NCBI RefSeq assembly: GCF_041146795.1
Contig: NC_135187.1
Coordinates: 3,111,556 to 3,175,555, forward strand
Direction: 5' to 3'
DNA from: Maylandia zebra
Lineage: Eukaryota; Chordata; Actinopteri; Cichliformes; Cichlidae
DNA length: 64,000 nucleotides
Both the position numbers and the translations under genes were made by a program. This document shows, piece by piece, positions 11,808 through 21,998 of this stretch; positions within the stretch are counted from its first letter, which is position 1; the number at the start of each line of letters is the position of its first letter. The notes beneath the pieces were generated by a model. That model had not been told where the DNA came from. It ran no database searches and saw nothing but the letters and a program-made list of their open reading frames with translations.

Positions 11808-12290
11808 ATGACTTTGATCTGCGTCCTCATCTGGACTCTCCTCTGCTGCTGCTTCACAGGTAAAGTCCAGAGAATCAAACTCCTCTCCTCTATCAACATC
11901 TGTCCCTCTGAAATGAAGCCCACAAAACCATGAAGCTGCTTTATGTTTTTGTCTCTGTGTCCTCAGAGTCCAGAGGACAGATCACAGTGACTCAGCCTGG
12001 AGCAGTGAGCTCTGCTGTGGGAGGAACTGTGAACATCAAGTGTCGGACCAGTCAGAATGTTAATGTTTGGAACAACAACCACTATTTGCACTGGTACCAA
12101 CAGAAAGATGGAGGAGTTCCTAAACTGCTCGTTTATTGGTCTATCAATCGATATTCAGGGATTCCAGCTCGTTTTACAGGCAGTGGATCAAACTCTGACT
12201 TCACTCTGACCATCAGTGGAGTCCAGGCTGAAGATGCAGCAGTTTATTACTGTAAGAGTTGGCACTATCTTAACAGTCAGTATGTGATCA
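11808..12290 (+). CDS. Immunoglobulin light-chain V segment V1 (kappa-type), germline
   Basis: Exon 1 (11808-11859) encodes a leader [23 protein letters not shown] donor; intron 11860-11966; CCTCAG acceptor; exon 2 (11967-12290) encodes the V domain. Exon 2 begins in phase 1 with [12 protein letters not shown]. It has the first Cys (VNIKC), the conserved Trp (HWYQQKDGG), [11 protein letters not shown] framework 3 and the second Cys (AVYYC), then KSWHYLNSQYV. It encodes the antigen-binding variable domain after joining to a J. The open frame that starts in the intron (MKLLYVF...) is not the normal start; the canonical signal peptide is in exon 1. C1 lies 1.2 kb downstream in the opposite orientation, so joining would be by inversion. 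It looks functional; the last codons differ slightly (GTGATCA rather than GTGTTCA before the heptamer). Confidence 0.93.
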
Positions 12291-12318
12291 CACAGTGAAA
12301 AACAGTCGTACAAAAACC
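12291..12318 (+). other. V1 recombination signal (12-bp spacer)
   Basis: Heptamer CACAGTG, 12-bp spacer, nonamer ACAAAAACC. A 12-RSS on V and a 23-RSS on J is the kappa/sigma arrangement, not lambda. Confidence 0.95.
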
Positions 12319-12396
12319 TCCCTCAGTCAGACTGAACAGAAACTGAACTGACTGCTGCAGCTGGAAGATACTGCAGAGACTGATACAGTTCACTGA

Positions 12397-12399
<3 letters not shown>

Positions 12400-12458
<59 letters not shown>
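12400..12458. repeat. (CA)n microsatellite downstream of V1
   Basis: It begins about 80 bp after the nonamer. A CA tract occurs at the same place after V2, V3, V7, V8 and V9. Confidence 0.95.
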
Positions 12459-12460
<2 letters not shown>

Positions 12461-13364
12461 CACAGTCCTTCCAAAATAATTGCAAAATCATTTCTTAGGC
12501 CCTGATACAACTTAAGCTATCATAACTAATGTTAATGTGGGTTTGACTCAAAACATCAGACTTGTGTCCATCCTGACGAGCTCGCACAGAAGAACATGTG
12601 AAACACAAAACAGTTGATACTGTGAGTCAGATCTGTGATGAAGAAACTCTCCTGTAAATATTCAAACTGGGAAGTAGTTATTAAATGAGAATATTTTAGT
12701 AAACTGCAGTACTGATATATGTATGTATGTAGATTGCTCAGCTACATTCTTGGTCACAGAAATATTTCACATGATTTGATCTGAAGATTTAAAGTTTAGT
12801 TCATCAAGTCTTTAACTTCATCTTTGTGACATAAATTATTCTGACATTTACACTTTTTAACCTGCACTGATGTTCTGAAAGAGACATTTTTAGTGTCTCC
12901 TATGTTGATAAAGAAAGTTTCGTTTTTCTTTGGGTTATTTTATCAATTCTGACTTTGAAGAAAACCAGGACGGGTCTCATCATGGGTCACATGCAGGTTA
13001 CAATAATCTGTCTCCATGTTTTCTACTTCTTCTACACCCAACAGCAAAGATCATCACAAAGTCCAACATGATGGAAAATAATGCAGCTGCAAAAGACTTT
13101 AAAACTATTTATAACAGGGAGCAGCTGTTGGCTGTGATTCTATTTTTAACTTATTGCTTTTTCTTTTCTTTTTTTTTTAGTTGTTTTCATTTTTTTACAT
13201 TTACACTCTGATGTGATACAGCACATGTGATTCTCTCAGTCAAAGTTACTGAAGCAGAGATTTTCAGTGTATGGAAGCATCACTGCTGAACCTGAAGGAT
13301 GATTATCAGACAGAAGAGCAGCTGAATGGAAACACATGAAAACCACTATTTGAAGACCTCAGTT
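12459..13364. other. V1-C1 intergenic, no gene recognised
   Basis: The sequence is AT-rich with no J segment or other exon that I can support. A 93-codon frame at 12930-13211 is low-complexity at its end and is not convincing. Confidence 0.4.
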
Positions 13365-13370
13365 TTTATT
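13365..13370 (-). terminator. C1 polyadenylation signal
   Basis: AATAAA on the minus strand, about 130 nt beyond the C1 stop codon. C2 and C3 have one at similar distances. Confidence 0.6.
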
Positions 13371-13501
13371 TGAAGTATTAAAACCATCAACAGTGCCACA
13401 AGCATGAAAACATGAAAACTATCAAAGCAATACAGACACAGAGGGAGCAGACTGAGAGAAGCTGCAGACTAAAGCCAGTATCAGAGTCCCAGTGAGTCAG
13501 C

Positions 13502-13830
13502 TCAGGACTGGGAACACTGGTCTGTCATCAGAGTCTCTGAGAGTGGAGTGTGGGAGCCCTGGGTGGCCTCACAGGTCACAGAGCCCACCTTCTCCCACTG
13601 GTCTGCAGGGAGCCTCAGGGTGCTGCTCCAGCTGTAGTGGCCGTCATTCTGCAGTGCCCCGGGGCTCCTGCTCTCCTCCCAGCTGATGCTGCCACTGCCA
13701 TCCACCTTCCAGGACAGCCTCCAGTCTGAGGGGAAGCCCTTGTTGGCCACACACATGACTGTAGCCTTCCCCTGCTGCAGCTCCTCACTAGAGGGCGCCA
13801 GCACGGTCAGGGAGGGGGGGACTCGACCCA
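13502..13830 (-). CDS. Immunoglobulin light-chain constant exon C1
   Basis: The exon follows a pyrimidine-rich CTCTCTGCAG acceptor on the minus strand. Its first two bases complete a codon with the J end. It encodes one C1-set Ig domain starting RVPPSLTVLAPSSEEL, with cysteines in VMCVANKG and VTCEATQG, the framework Trp in WRLSWKVDG, and a C-terminal Cys in MTDQCSQS that would bond the heavy chain. The stop is at 13502-13504. It is closely related to C2 and C3 but differs at the N-terminal end (VGRVPPS versus GDARPV) and at several loop positions. No J segment was found between it and V2 (upstream in its own orientation), so it may be an orphan constant exon or use a distant J. Confidence 0.92.
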
Positions 13831-14243
13831 CTGCAGAGAGAGAGAGAATAGATGTTAGAGAAACTGGGAGTTTGGGTGAAACTGATCTCCAGATGTTTCA
13901 CTTCCCTCTCTGAGCTTGGTAACCATGGTAACAGACAGGCTTCACTGCTGAACCATGGCAACAGACGAGTTTCAGTACCAAAGATGAAAATATTAAAGTG
14001 TTTCTTTGACTTCTGATGTTCTCGTCTGTAATCTGTGAACTATTTCTTAGTTCTACAATTACAATTAAAATAATCAGAAAAATAAATTTGTCAGAATTTT
14101 ATCAAAACTCAAAAATTAAACAATTTTGTATGTAAAAATGGAAAAAAACAAACCAACTTATTTTTGGTATATTTGGGAAAAATAACTTAATTACAAATTA
14201 AATCTCATAAACTGAGCCCAACGTGGTCAGCATGCTTTTAGAG
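13831..14243. other. C1 5' flank, no J found
   Basis: An AT-rich region where an intron towards a J would be expected. No CACAGTG with a 23-bp spacer and nonamer, and no FGGGT coding block, is seen. Confidence 0.5.
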
Positions 14244-14470
14244 CAGGGGTGGGCAACTCCAGGCCTCGAGGGCCGGTGTCCCTGCAGGTTTTAGATGTGT
14301 CCTTGAACCAACACAGCTGATTTAAATGGCTAAATTAGCTCCTCAACATGTCCTGAGGTTCTCCAGAGGCTTGGTAACGAACTAATTATGTGATTCAGGT
14401 GTGTTGACCCAAGGTGAGATCTTAAACCCGCAGGACACCGGCACCCGAGGCCTGGAATTGCCCACCCCTG
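14244..14470. mobile_element. hAT-type MITE (227 bp)
   Basis: Perfect inverted ends CAGGGGTGGGCAA and TTGCCCACCCCTG are flanked by an identical 8-bp repeat TTTTAGAG (14236-14243 and 14471-14478). The rest of each arm is also complementary (CCAGGCCTCGAGGGCCGG / CCGGCACCCGAGGCCTGG). Non-coding. Confidence 0.9.
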
Positions 14471-14739
14471 TTTTAGAGTATGGTTAAATGGTAACCATAT
14501 GGCAGTATAGTAATTTTAAATCTTCATCAAAGGCGAAATGAAATGGATGACAAATTATTTGCAGATACTTTGGCAAAAGGTTAAAACATAGAAACAAAAA
14601 TGTGCCATCAATGAACTGTTTTTGAAGAAAAAATTCAAAAAAAAAGTTTTAAAAATTTAAGTTTCATTGAAAGAAAATGCTCAAAAAGATTTTAGTGTGA
14701 AATAATAACGGCATCATAATTGCATAATTTGTAGAAAAC

Positions 14740-14940
14740 TTTGCACTTTTCTGTTGCACTGTCTTGTGTCTGTATCACTCTGTTCTGTTTTTGTAGTTCT
14801 TGTATACTTGCACTTTATTATAGTCCTATGTTGATTTACTGTTATATGTAGCACCAGGGTCTTGGAGGAACGCTGTCTCATTTCACTGTGTACTGCACCA
14901 CTGTATATGGCTGAAATGACAATAAAGCCACTTGAACATG
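14740..14940 (+). mobile_element. LINE (L2/Rex-like) 3' untranslated end
   Basis: A block with GGTCTTGGAGGAACGCTGTC...GGCTGAAATGACAATAAAG just before a short tail is characteristic of the 3' ends of fish L2/Rex-type LINEs. Only the 3' end is present, as expected for 5'-truncated insertion. Confidence 0.55.
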
Positions 14941-14974
14941 TTACATGTCAGTCGTGACTTGAGTGTGTTCAAAG

Positions 14975-15215
14975 AAAAAGGAGATAAAAGACCACAAATA
15001 AGCTGATTATCAGTAAACCGCCTGACATAACACAACACTCATCCACAAGAAAAACTGGCAAACAACAACAACAACTGGTAAGCTGCCTGAGTCGCACACA
15101 GTGGAGTGCCCGCGGAAACATAAAATGTCTCTGTTATGGGTCGAATATTTCACATTTCTATCAAGTAAATGATTCCATGCTGTGTTTCAAATTAAACTGA
15201 AGAGTCGTGAGTTCA
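14975..15215. repeat. Diverged duplicate of 7690-7930
   Basis: It shares the ordered blocks listed for 7690-7930. It lies about 1.2 kb upstream of V2. Confidence 0.7.
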
Positions 15216-15408
15216 TTAGTCTTTGGTGAATAAATAATGACAGAGTCTAATATGCCATGTGTCGTTGTTTCTCTCAAGCTATATTTACCAAATTTGGACT
15301 CTTTTAACTCTAACACATCGATCCAAATTCACACACAGATGTTCAACTGTCTTAAAGTCTGAAGGACTTGAAGGACACTTTATATGATTTATGTCAAAGA
15401 ACAAGTGG

Positions 15409-16070
15409 TGTCATGAAACGGCTGAGCAGGCAGGCAGGACAAGACTCAAATGCAGACTCCCAGAAACAGGACGTAAAATCAAAAACCAGCTTTATTTGCT
15501 GAATGGAAATACAAAACAAAACTAGACTGGGGGAAGTATAAACTACAAACACAAAGAGGCACACAGGGAAACACAGCCATGAGGGAGGACGCAACACAGG
15601 ACTGAGGGAGACGCTGACCTAAATACACAGAGGGATAACGAGAACACACGAGGAACCCAGCTAACACGAATAACCACAACGAGACAAAACGACCATGGAA
15701 ACACAAGACCTTCACAATAAAACAGGAAACATGATGCGGGAGCGGAGAAGAGGCAGACGAAAGGGAGTGAGGGAACACGAGGGAGAGAGCAGACACGACG
15801 GGCTGGGAAACATAGATAAACATGACGGAATGAAACACACGGAGGAGAAACAAGGCACAAGAACTCACACCACAATATAAACACAGACACACAGAGGGAG
15901 ACACAAAGGGCAACGACACAAGGGGAAATCTAATAACCAAATCTAAACAGAACAATGCAGGCATTAAAGAATGATCCTTAACATAAACAAGTAGACTTAA
16001 CATAATACAAAAAAATGACAAAAACACAGGAAACGCAAACCGCTTGGTCGAATGAACCAGGACAATGACA
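15409..16070 (-). mobile_element. Solo LTR, TGTCA...TGACA family (662 bp)
   Basis: On the minus strand it starts TGTCATTGTCCTGGTTCATT and ends CGTTTCATGACA. It is flanked by the 5-bp duplication AGTGG (15404-15408 and 16071-16075). The long minus-strand open frames across it (for example 15479-16027) are pyrimidine-rich chance frames. Confidence 0.87.
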
Positions 16071-16260
16071 AGTGGTCTTGAATCATTTCAGCAAAATGCC
16101 CCTGCAGGAGAAAAGCCTTCACATCTCCTCACTGCACGAGTAAATTTTGACAAAATTTCTCATCTGTCTATAAATCATGAAGGGTTCATGTGAGTCACAT
16201 GCCAAATATGCCATGACAACTCTTTTTAGACACATCACATTGATCCAAGTCTCTGCTGGA

Positions 16261-16415
16261 GTCAGTCAGATGATTTCCATAGAGAGGCACTTTGCATCAG
16301 CAGCACCATGCTCCAGTGCTCTGGGAGAGTTTATAGTCCTGAGAGTTGAACACTGGATGACTGACAGCTGTCCTTCATCACAACAGAAGCCACAGAAATC
16401 CTCCTCATCAAAAAC
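16261..16415 (+). promoter_or_regulatory. V2 promoter: variant octamer and TATA-like box
   Basis: CTTTGCAT at 16290-16297 and TTTATA at 16330-16335, at the same distances from the ATG as in V1. Confidence 0.75.
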
Positions 16416-16898
16416 ATGACTTTGATCTGCGTCCTCATCTGGACTCTCCTCTGCTGCTGCTTCACAGGTAAAGTCCAGAGAATCAAACTCCTCTCCTCTA
16501 TCAACATCTGTCCCTCTGAAATGAAGCCCACAAAACCATGAAGCTGCTTTATGTTTTTGTCTCTGTGTCCTCAGAGTCCAGAGGACAGATCACAGTGACT
16601 CAGCCTGGAGCAGTGAGCTCTGCTGTGGGAGGATCTGTGAGCATCAAGTGTAGGACCAGTCAGAATGTTTATGTTTCTAGCAACTATCACCATTTAGCCT
16701 GGTACCAACAGAAAGATGGAGACGTTCCCAAACTGCTCATTAGGCGTGCTCATGAGAGAATATCAGGGATTCCAGCTCGTTTTACAGGCAGTGGATCAAA
16801 CTCTGACTTCACTCTGACCATCAGTGGAGTCCAGGCTGAAGATGCAGCAGTTTATTACTGTCAGAGTTTTCACTATCCTAACAGTCAGCATGTGTTCA
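16416..16898 (+). CDS. Immunoglobulin light-chain V segment V2, germline
   Basis: Leader exon 16416-16467 is identical in coding to V1; intron 16468-16574; V exon 16575-16898. The V domain has SIKC, a long CDR1 ([16 protein letters not shown]), [14 protein letters not shown], an unusual charged CDR2 (RRAHERIS), the conserved framework 3 and YYC, then [12 protein letters not shown]. The frame is open and the splice signals intact. It would pair by inversion with J-C units on the minus strand. CDR1 and CDR2 differ strongly from V1 while leader, intron and framework 3 are almost identical. Confidence 0.93.
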
Positions 16899-16926
16899 CA
16901 CAGTGAAAAACAGTCGTACAAAAACC
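16899..16926 (+). other. V2 recombination signal (12-bp spacer)
   Basis: CACAGTG, 12-bp spacer AAAAACAGTCGT, ACAAAAACC. Confidence 0.95.
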
Positions 16927-17004
16927 TCCCTCAGTCAGACTGAACAGAAACTGAAGTGACTGCTGCAGCTGGAAGATACTGCAGAGACTGATACAGTTCA
17001 CTGA

Positions 17005-17006
<2 letters not shown>

Positions 17007-17048
<42 letters not shown>

Positions 17049-17053
17049 GCGCA

Positions 17054-17112
<59 letters not shown>
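17007..17112. repeat. (CA)n microsatellite with CGCA interruptions, downstream of V2
   Basis: Two CA runs around a (CGCA)n block at 17047-17071. Equivalent in position to the CA tract after V1. Confidence 0.95.
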
Positions 17113-17114
<2 letters not shown>

Positions 17115-17436
17115 ATCTAAGACAAAGTGAGTCAATGTGTGATATGTAACATGTAATCCTAATGACTTTCTACCTCACCTACACCGCTTCTCTGAGATTT
17201 TAAGCACTTTCGGTCCCTAGTTAGAACATATAGTTATTAAAGTTAAATAATTTTCTCAAAGATCAGTAAACTTTTTGGCTGACGAAAACGAAAAATGTGC
17301 ATGCTTGCACTCTCTGTAATGTACAGATTTCTGTACACAGTTTGGGAACAGGAATCAGTCAACCCAACCACTCAGCAGGCACCTGTGAGGGACGAGAGAG
17401 AAACACCCACACATACATCCTCTGATGGGAAGAGTC

Positions 17437-18146
17437 TGTCACGGCGGGGTGCGCCGGTGTGAAGAATGAGGTAGACCCAGATGCAGACACGGTGGAGACA
17501 AAACGTAGTTTCAAAAATAAAGCGAGCCTTTATTGCAGAAGAAAAAACATCAAACTAGGGAAACTAAGGAGACGATGAACACTGTGTTAACAGAAGGCTG
17601 TGACACTCAGTGAAAGAACTACAACAAAACTATGAACACTGAGTAAACTAGGACACACAGCGGAACAATGAGGTAAACCTATGAATACTGTGGTGAGGTT
17701 AACAGACGATCTGACACCGACTGAGCAGAAACACACGGATTAAGTACACATAAGGAATGATCAGGGGAAGCGGAATCACATGGGAAAACAGCTGACAACA
17801 ATTAACATAATGACAGGACAGGGGACGTGAAGCTAAATACAATAAACAAAAAACACAAGGATCCTTCAAAATAAAACGGGAAACATAACGAGACCCAGAC
17901 ATGACTGGAACTAGACAAACAAAGAAAACTTGGACATGAAACATGACAGATAAACACACGAAGACTTAACACAGAAAACTTCACACAGGGATGAGACAAA
18001 TGGGGAGCTTTAAAAATCATGAATTAAAAGTGTAACCCAGGCGTGACAGAATGTAACTCGATAAACTGAAATGAAACTAGACTGAAAGGAATAAGAAAAC
18101 ATCAAGAAACTCAGAATACTGGGTCACATGACCCAGGACCATGACA
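17437..18146 (-). mobile_element. Solo LTR, TGTCA...TGACA family (710 bp)
   Basis: On the minus strand it starts TGTCATGGTCCTGGGTCATG and ends with the complement of TGTCACGGCGGGG. It is flanked by a 5-bp duplication GAGTC (17432-17436 and 18147-18151). The complement of AATAAA lies near the 17520-17532 end. Confidence 0.88.
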
Positions 18147-18825
18147 GAGTCACCCAAATAAACACACACACATATGACCCACATGATTTTCGATCATAAG
18201 AGGGGTAGAAACGTGAAGGCCACAAGTTCAGTCTGTGGATTTTACCTTCAAATCCAACAGTATTAATTACTATTAATTACTCTCAGTACAGTCAGGCTGA
18301 CACAGCTGATGACTTGGACTGGGGGCTTCCCAGAATCCCGGGATGGAATGAAACTAACAGCTGGTCCGTTGTCCGAATCGAGTGGGTACATGCAACATAC
18401 AGTGCCGCAGCTCGGACGGGCCACAGAGCCAGCAGCCTCTTAGTCCAAACCTTCAGTGGGAGCTGAGTGCAGCTCAGTGGTTTTTCAGGCCTTTTTAGTA
18501 TCGTGCTGTCCAATGCATTTATTCCTTTTACGAATGAACCAGGTGGTTGATTCGGACGGTCCTAAAGTTTCTGCTCTTATGTTTATTTTGTTATTTCCTG
18601 TGGTGATGATCTCTTTGGACCTCATATGGAGAGTAATTAATTATCAATACATGCAATTATTTTACTTAAAATCAATCAATGATCTGTTTAATTAACAGGT
18701 CTTATCTGTCCATGAACTGGCTCTAAAAAACAAAGACGTATCCTTGTGGCAGTCTGTTCAAACACATTCCAGATTTTAGAAAACTGACTTTGAGACCTTT
18801 ATTCAGTGGTATGTTAATTTGATTG

Positions 18826-18882
18826 ATCCATTATTAAACAGCATTATGAGACTGGTCCAAGTCTGTGTTGGAGTCAGTCTAG
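18826..18882 (+). pseudogene. Relic of a light-chain V upstream region
   Basis: The block ATTAAACAGCATTATGAG...GGTCCAAGTCTGTGTTGGAGTCAGTC matches the distal V flank seen before V7 and V2. It breaks off before the octamer. Confidence 0.5.
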
Positions 18883-19114
18883 GAAAAAAGTCACACCAAA
18901 AGGTTCATTGCCTCAATGGTGTCATTGATCACTTTTATAGCAGTAGCTGAATGAATGTTTAATTCTGCTTTTAATGCACATTACCAGATTGTGTACCAGG
19001 AGAAGGCTTAAAGGTCCTGGATAAAGTAATAAATAGAATAATAAAAAGCTACCAACCCAATTACATCTCAAAACATGTTGAAAACCTGTGAATTCACATT
19101 GCAAAGACTAATTA

Positions 19115-19284
19115 TGCAGTCCTGCTGGAGTCAGTCAGATGATTTCCATAGAGAGGCACTTTGCATCAGCAGCACCATGCTCCAGTGCTCTGGGAGAGTT
19201 TATAGTCCTGAGAGTTGAACACTGGATGACTGACAGCTGTCCTTCATCACAACAGAAGCCACAGAAATCCTCCTCATCAAAAAC
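19115..19284 (+). promoter_or_regulatory. V3 promoter: variant octamer and TATA-like box
   Basis: CTTTGCAT at 19159-19166 and TTTATA at 19199-19204. Confidence 0.75.
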
Positions 19285-19767
19285 ATGACTTTGATCTGCG
19301 TCCTCATCTGGACTCTCCTCTGCTGCTGCTTCACAGGTAAAGTCCAGAGAATCAAACTCCTCTCCTCTATCAACATCTGTCCCTCTGAAATGAAGCCCAC
19401 AAAACCATGAAGCTGCTTTATGTTTTTGTCTCTGTGTCCTCAGAGTCCAGAGGACAAATCACAGTGACTCAGCCTGGAGCAGTGAGCTCTGCTGTGGGAG
19501 GATCTGTGAGCATCAAGTGTCGGACCAGTCAGAATGTTTATGTTCATAGCAACAATCACTGTTTAGTCTGGTACCAACAGAAAGCTGGAGAAACTCCCAA
19601 ACGTCTTATTTACTACGCTAGCACTCGACAATCAGGGATTCCAGCTCGTTTTACAGGCAGTGGATCAAACTCTGACTTCACTCTGACCATCAGTGGAGTC
19701 CAGGCTGAAGATGCAGCAGTTTATTACTGTCAGAGTTTTCACTTTCCTAACAGTCAGTGGGTGTTCA
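19285..19767 (+). CDS. Immunoglobulin light-chain V segment V3, germline
   Basis: Leader exon 19285-19336, intron 19337-19443, V exon 19444-19767. Framework as in V1/V2. CDR1 is [16 protein letters not shown], with an extra Cys two residues before the framework Trp. Framework 2 is [18 protein letters not shown]2 YASTRQS and the germline CDR3 start [12 protein letters not shown]. It has an open frame and intact splice sites. C2-J2 lies 1.1-2.2 kb downstream on the opposite strand; joining would invert the interval and bring C2 into V3 orientation. Confidence 0.93.
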
Positions 19768-19795
19768 CACAGTGAAAAACAGTCGTACAAAAACC
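19768..19795 (+). other. V3 recombination signal (12-bp spacer)
   Basis: CACAGTG, 12-bp spacer, ACAAAAACC. Confidence 0.95.
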
Positions 19796-19873
19796 TCCCT
19801 CAGTCAGACTGAACAGAAACTGAAGTGACTGCTGCAGCTGGAAGATACTGCAGAGACTGATACAGTTCACTGA

Positions 19874-19875
<2 letters not shown>

Positions 19876-19931
<56 letters not shown>
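19876..19931. repeat. (CA)n microsatellite downstream of V3
   Basis: A CA run at the same offset as after V1 and V2. Confidence 0.95.
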
Positions 19932-19937
<6 letters not shown>

Positions 19938-20827
19938 GTGATTCATCACAATTTTGTGTCCTACATCGCATGTATGTTGTGTTCAACTTTCAAATATATA
20001 TTTAACTAAAGAACAAACGTGGGCCATTAACAGATACCAGGATAAGTCTTGTTCATGACCTTTGACCTTAGAGCAAACACTGACTCTATATCAAGATAAA
20101 ATAATCTGAATCCAAAAAGCTGAAAATGTTCCTGATCAGTGAGGCTCAAAATAAAAACAACACACCTGTGAATTTAAGTGTAAACATATCATCAAACATG
20201 AACATGAGTGAAAAAGCTGTTATTGAACCGAAGGTGTTTTTTCATAGTTTGTTCATGTCATCATTCATTTAATCTTCTCCTTGTTCGTCAATGAAATTAA
20301 AACTTTGTTCTTCAGATTCTTTCTAATCACTCCTTGCATTCGTTGACTCTCCTGTCTGTGAGTTCTCCTCAGAACAAACAGCTCATTAGAGACACTAAAG
20401 ACTCTTTCTTCTTTAGACTTGCTTTGTAGTCTGGTGAGACTGTTTCCGTGGCAACCAGGTCCCAGCATTGCTTCATGAACCAGTCTGTCTGGTACAGGTG
20501 AGCAACACCACCAACAACCTACCACACACATTTAAATAAACATAAAAATAACCTGAACAACTTTAAAACTCCTTTTTGCCAAAATGCAGATCTCCTTAAT
20601 GGTTCTTTCAGCCTGTGTTTTATTTTACCAGTGTAAAATAAAGACATCATGTTAGAGTGCAGAGTTGGTCTGAATTCTTCTAAATGAAACATATATTCAT
20701 CAAGTGCAGGTTTGTAGATTTGAATAAAATTAAATGTCTGATTCAACCAAAATTCACTTTGCAAAACATCTTTATTACCTAAAACATGAATGTTGTCATT
20801 ATGAGAAAGAAAATAACAGTTTTAGTC
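19932..20827. other. V3-C2 intergenic
   Basis: No gene recognised. A perfect TGACCTTTGACCT (20056-20068) is present, shared with the flanks of other V segments. Frames of 80-90 codons at 20265-20764 (minus) show no domain. Confidence 0.4.
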
Positions 20828-20833
20828 TTTATT
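20828..20833 (-). terminator. C2 polyadenylation signal
   Basis: AATAAA on the minus strand about 80 nt past the C2 stop codon. Confidence 0.55.
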
Positions 20834-20912
20834 TGTTCTTAAAAAAGAAAGATGGAGAGACAGTTACAGAGTTGAGAATGAGAGCATTAAACCAGTATCA
20901 GGTTGAGTCAGG

Positions 20913-21238
20913 TCAGGACTGGGGACACTGGTCTCTCATCAGTGGCTCTGAGACCAGAGCCTGGCAGCCCTGGGTGGCCTCACAGGTCACAGAGCCCACC
21001 TTCATCCAGCGGTCTGCAGGGAGCCTCAGGGTGCTGCTCCAGCTGTAGAGGCCGTCGTTCTGCAGCACCACGGGGCTCCTGCTCTCCTCCCAGCTGATGC
21101 TGCCACTGCCATCCACCTTCCAGGACAGACTCCAGTCTGAGGGGAAGCCCTTGTTGGCCAGACATGTGATTGTTGCAGTCCCCTGCTGTAGCTCCTCACT
21201 GGAGGGGGGCAACACTGTCAGGACGGGACGGGCATCAC
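20913..21238 (-). CDS. Immunoglobulin light-chain constant exon C2
   Basis: The exon begins after TCTCCTAG on the minus strand. The first two bases complete a Gly codon with the J end, giving [17 protein letters not shown]. It is a single C1-set domain with cysteines in TITCLANKG and VTCEATQG, Trp in WSLSWKVDG, and a terminal DQCPQS whose Cys would link to the heavy chain. [12 protein letters not shown] carries one extra Cys compared with C1 and C3. The stop is at 20913-20915. J2 is about 680 bp upstream. The J-C intron is almost identical over at least 21338-21497 to that of C3 (46600-46759), indicating recent duplication or conversion. Confidence 0.94.
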
Positions 21239-21921
21239 CTAGGAGACACCAATCAGCTTAGAGCACAGGGAGCACACAGCTGTCAATCAAACCACAGACA
21301 GTCGGACACCTTTACTGTAAGAGCTGATTTTCTCCGTTAAGAAGTTTCTGTCAGGTGTTTTTTCTGCTCCACCAGTCATTCACTCACACATTGTTTCACT
21401 TCCCTTTAAGAAACCTCTCATGCATATCAGCACAGAGAGAATCATCACACAGTTTGAGCTGAAATATGTTCAAACTACACTGGAAATAAAAGAAGCAGAT
21501 GTGGAAACATTTACAAAACAAGTTTAAAATCATCAATATTGTACATGACTCACATTAATATTAACTGGAAACAAATAAATAGAATAAATTAATTAATTCA
21601 GCGAAACGAAATCCACTTCCTGTATATCTAAAACAATTTTTAAAATTCACACAAACTCAAAGTAATTTCAAACAATACTTGAAAGTTTTTCTTCTTTATA
21701 TTATTGTTAGATTTTTTTTCAGTTTAATTTGACTGAAATGTAGACATAATATTTTGACAGAGCAGATCTGAATTATCCTCCACGACACAAGAGGATGATA
21801 AAAAATTCCAGCATCAAACTTATTGTAAAGCTACGTGCTTTTCTCTTAAAATCAGAAGAGAAATTGTTAAATGCACTTTAATAAAAAGACAGTATTTGAT
21901 AGTAAACCAGAATAAACTTAC

Positions 21922-21959
21922 CTCCAACATCCAGTCTGGTTCCTCCACCGAACGTGTAC
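21922..21959 (-). CDS. Immunoglobulin light-chain J segment J2
   Basis: 38 bp encoding [12 protein letters not shown] followed on the minus strand by a GTAAG donor. The FGGG motif is the conserved J diglycine bulge. It splices in phase 1 to C2. It differs from the J3 group by Asp in place of Gln (LDVG versus LQVG). Confidence 0.94.
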
Positions 21960-21998
21960 CACAGTGATACAAACTCATTGAGGCGCCGTACAAAAACC
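21960..21998 (-). other. J2 recombination signal (23-bp spacer)
   Basis: On the minus strand: nonamer GGTTTTTGT, 23-bp spacer, heptamer CACTGTG adjoining J2. Confidence 0.95.

Noticed and set aside
11930..12298. V coding starting at the ATG inside the intron ([12 protein letters not shown]...) and ending in a stop at the heptamer
   Set aside because: Splice signals and a proper leader exon upstream show this ATG is intronic. The terminal TGA is formed by the RSS heptamer and is removed on joining. Kept only as a speculative finding.
15479..16027. A 182-codon minus-strand frame rich in Ser, Cys, Val and Leu
   Set aside because: It lies wholly within a solo LTR with a perfect target duplication, overlaps other open frames, and has no domain.
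16885..17112. Open frames of repeated Cys-Val (also at 43440, 55478, 59170, 60549)
   Set aside because: Translations of CA/GT microsatellites.
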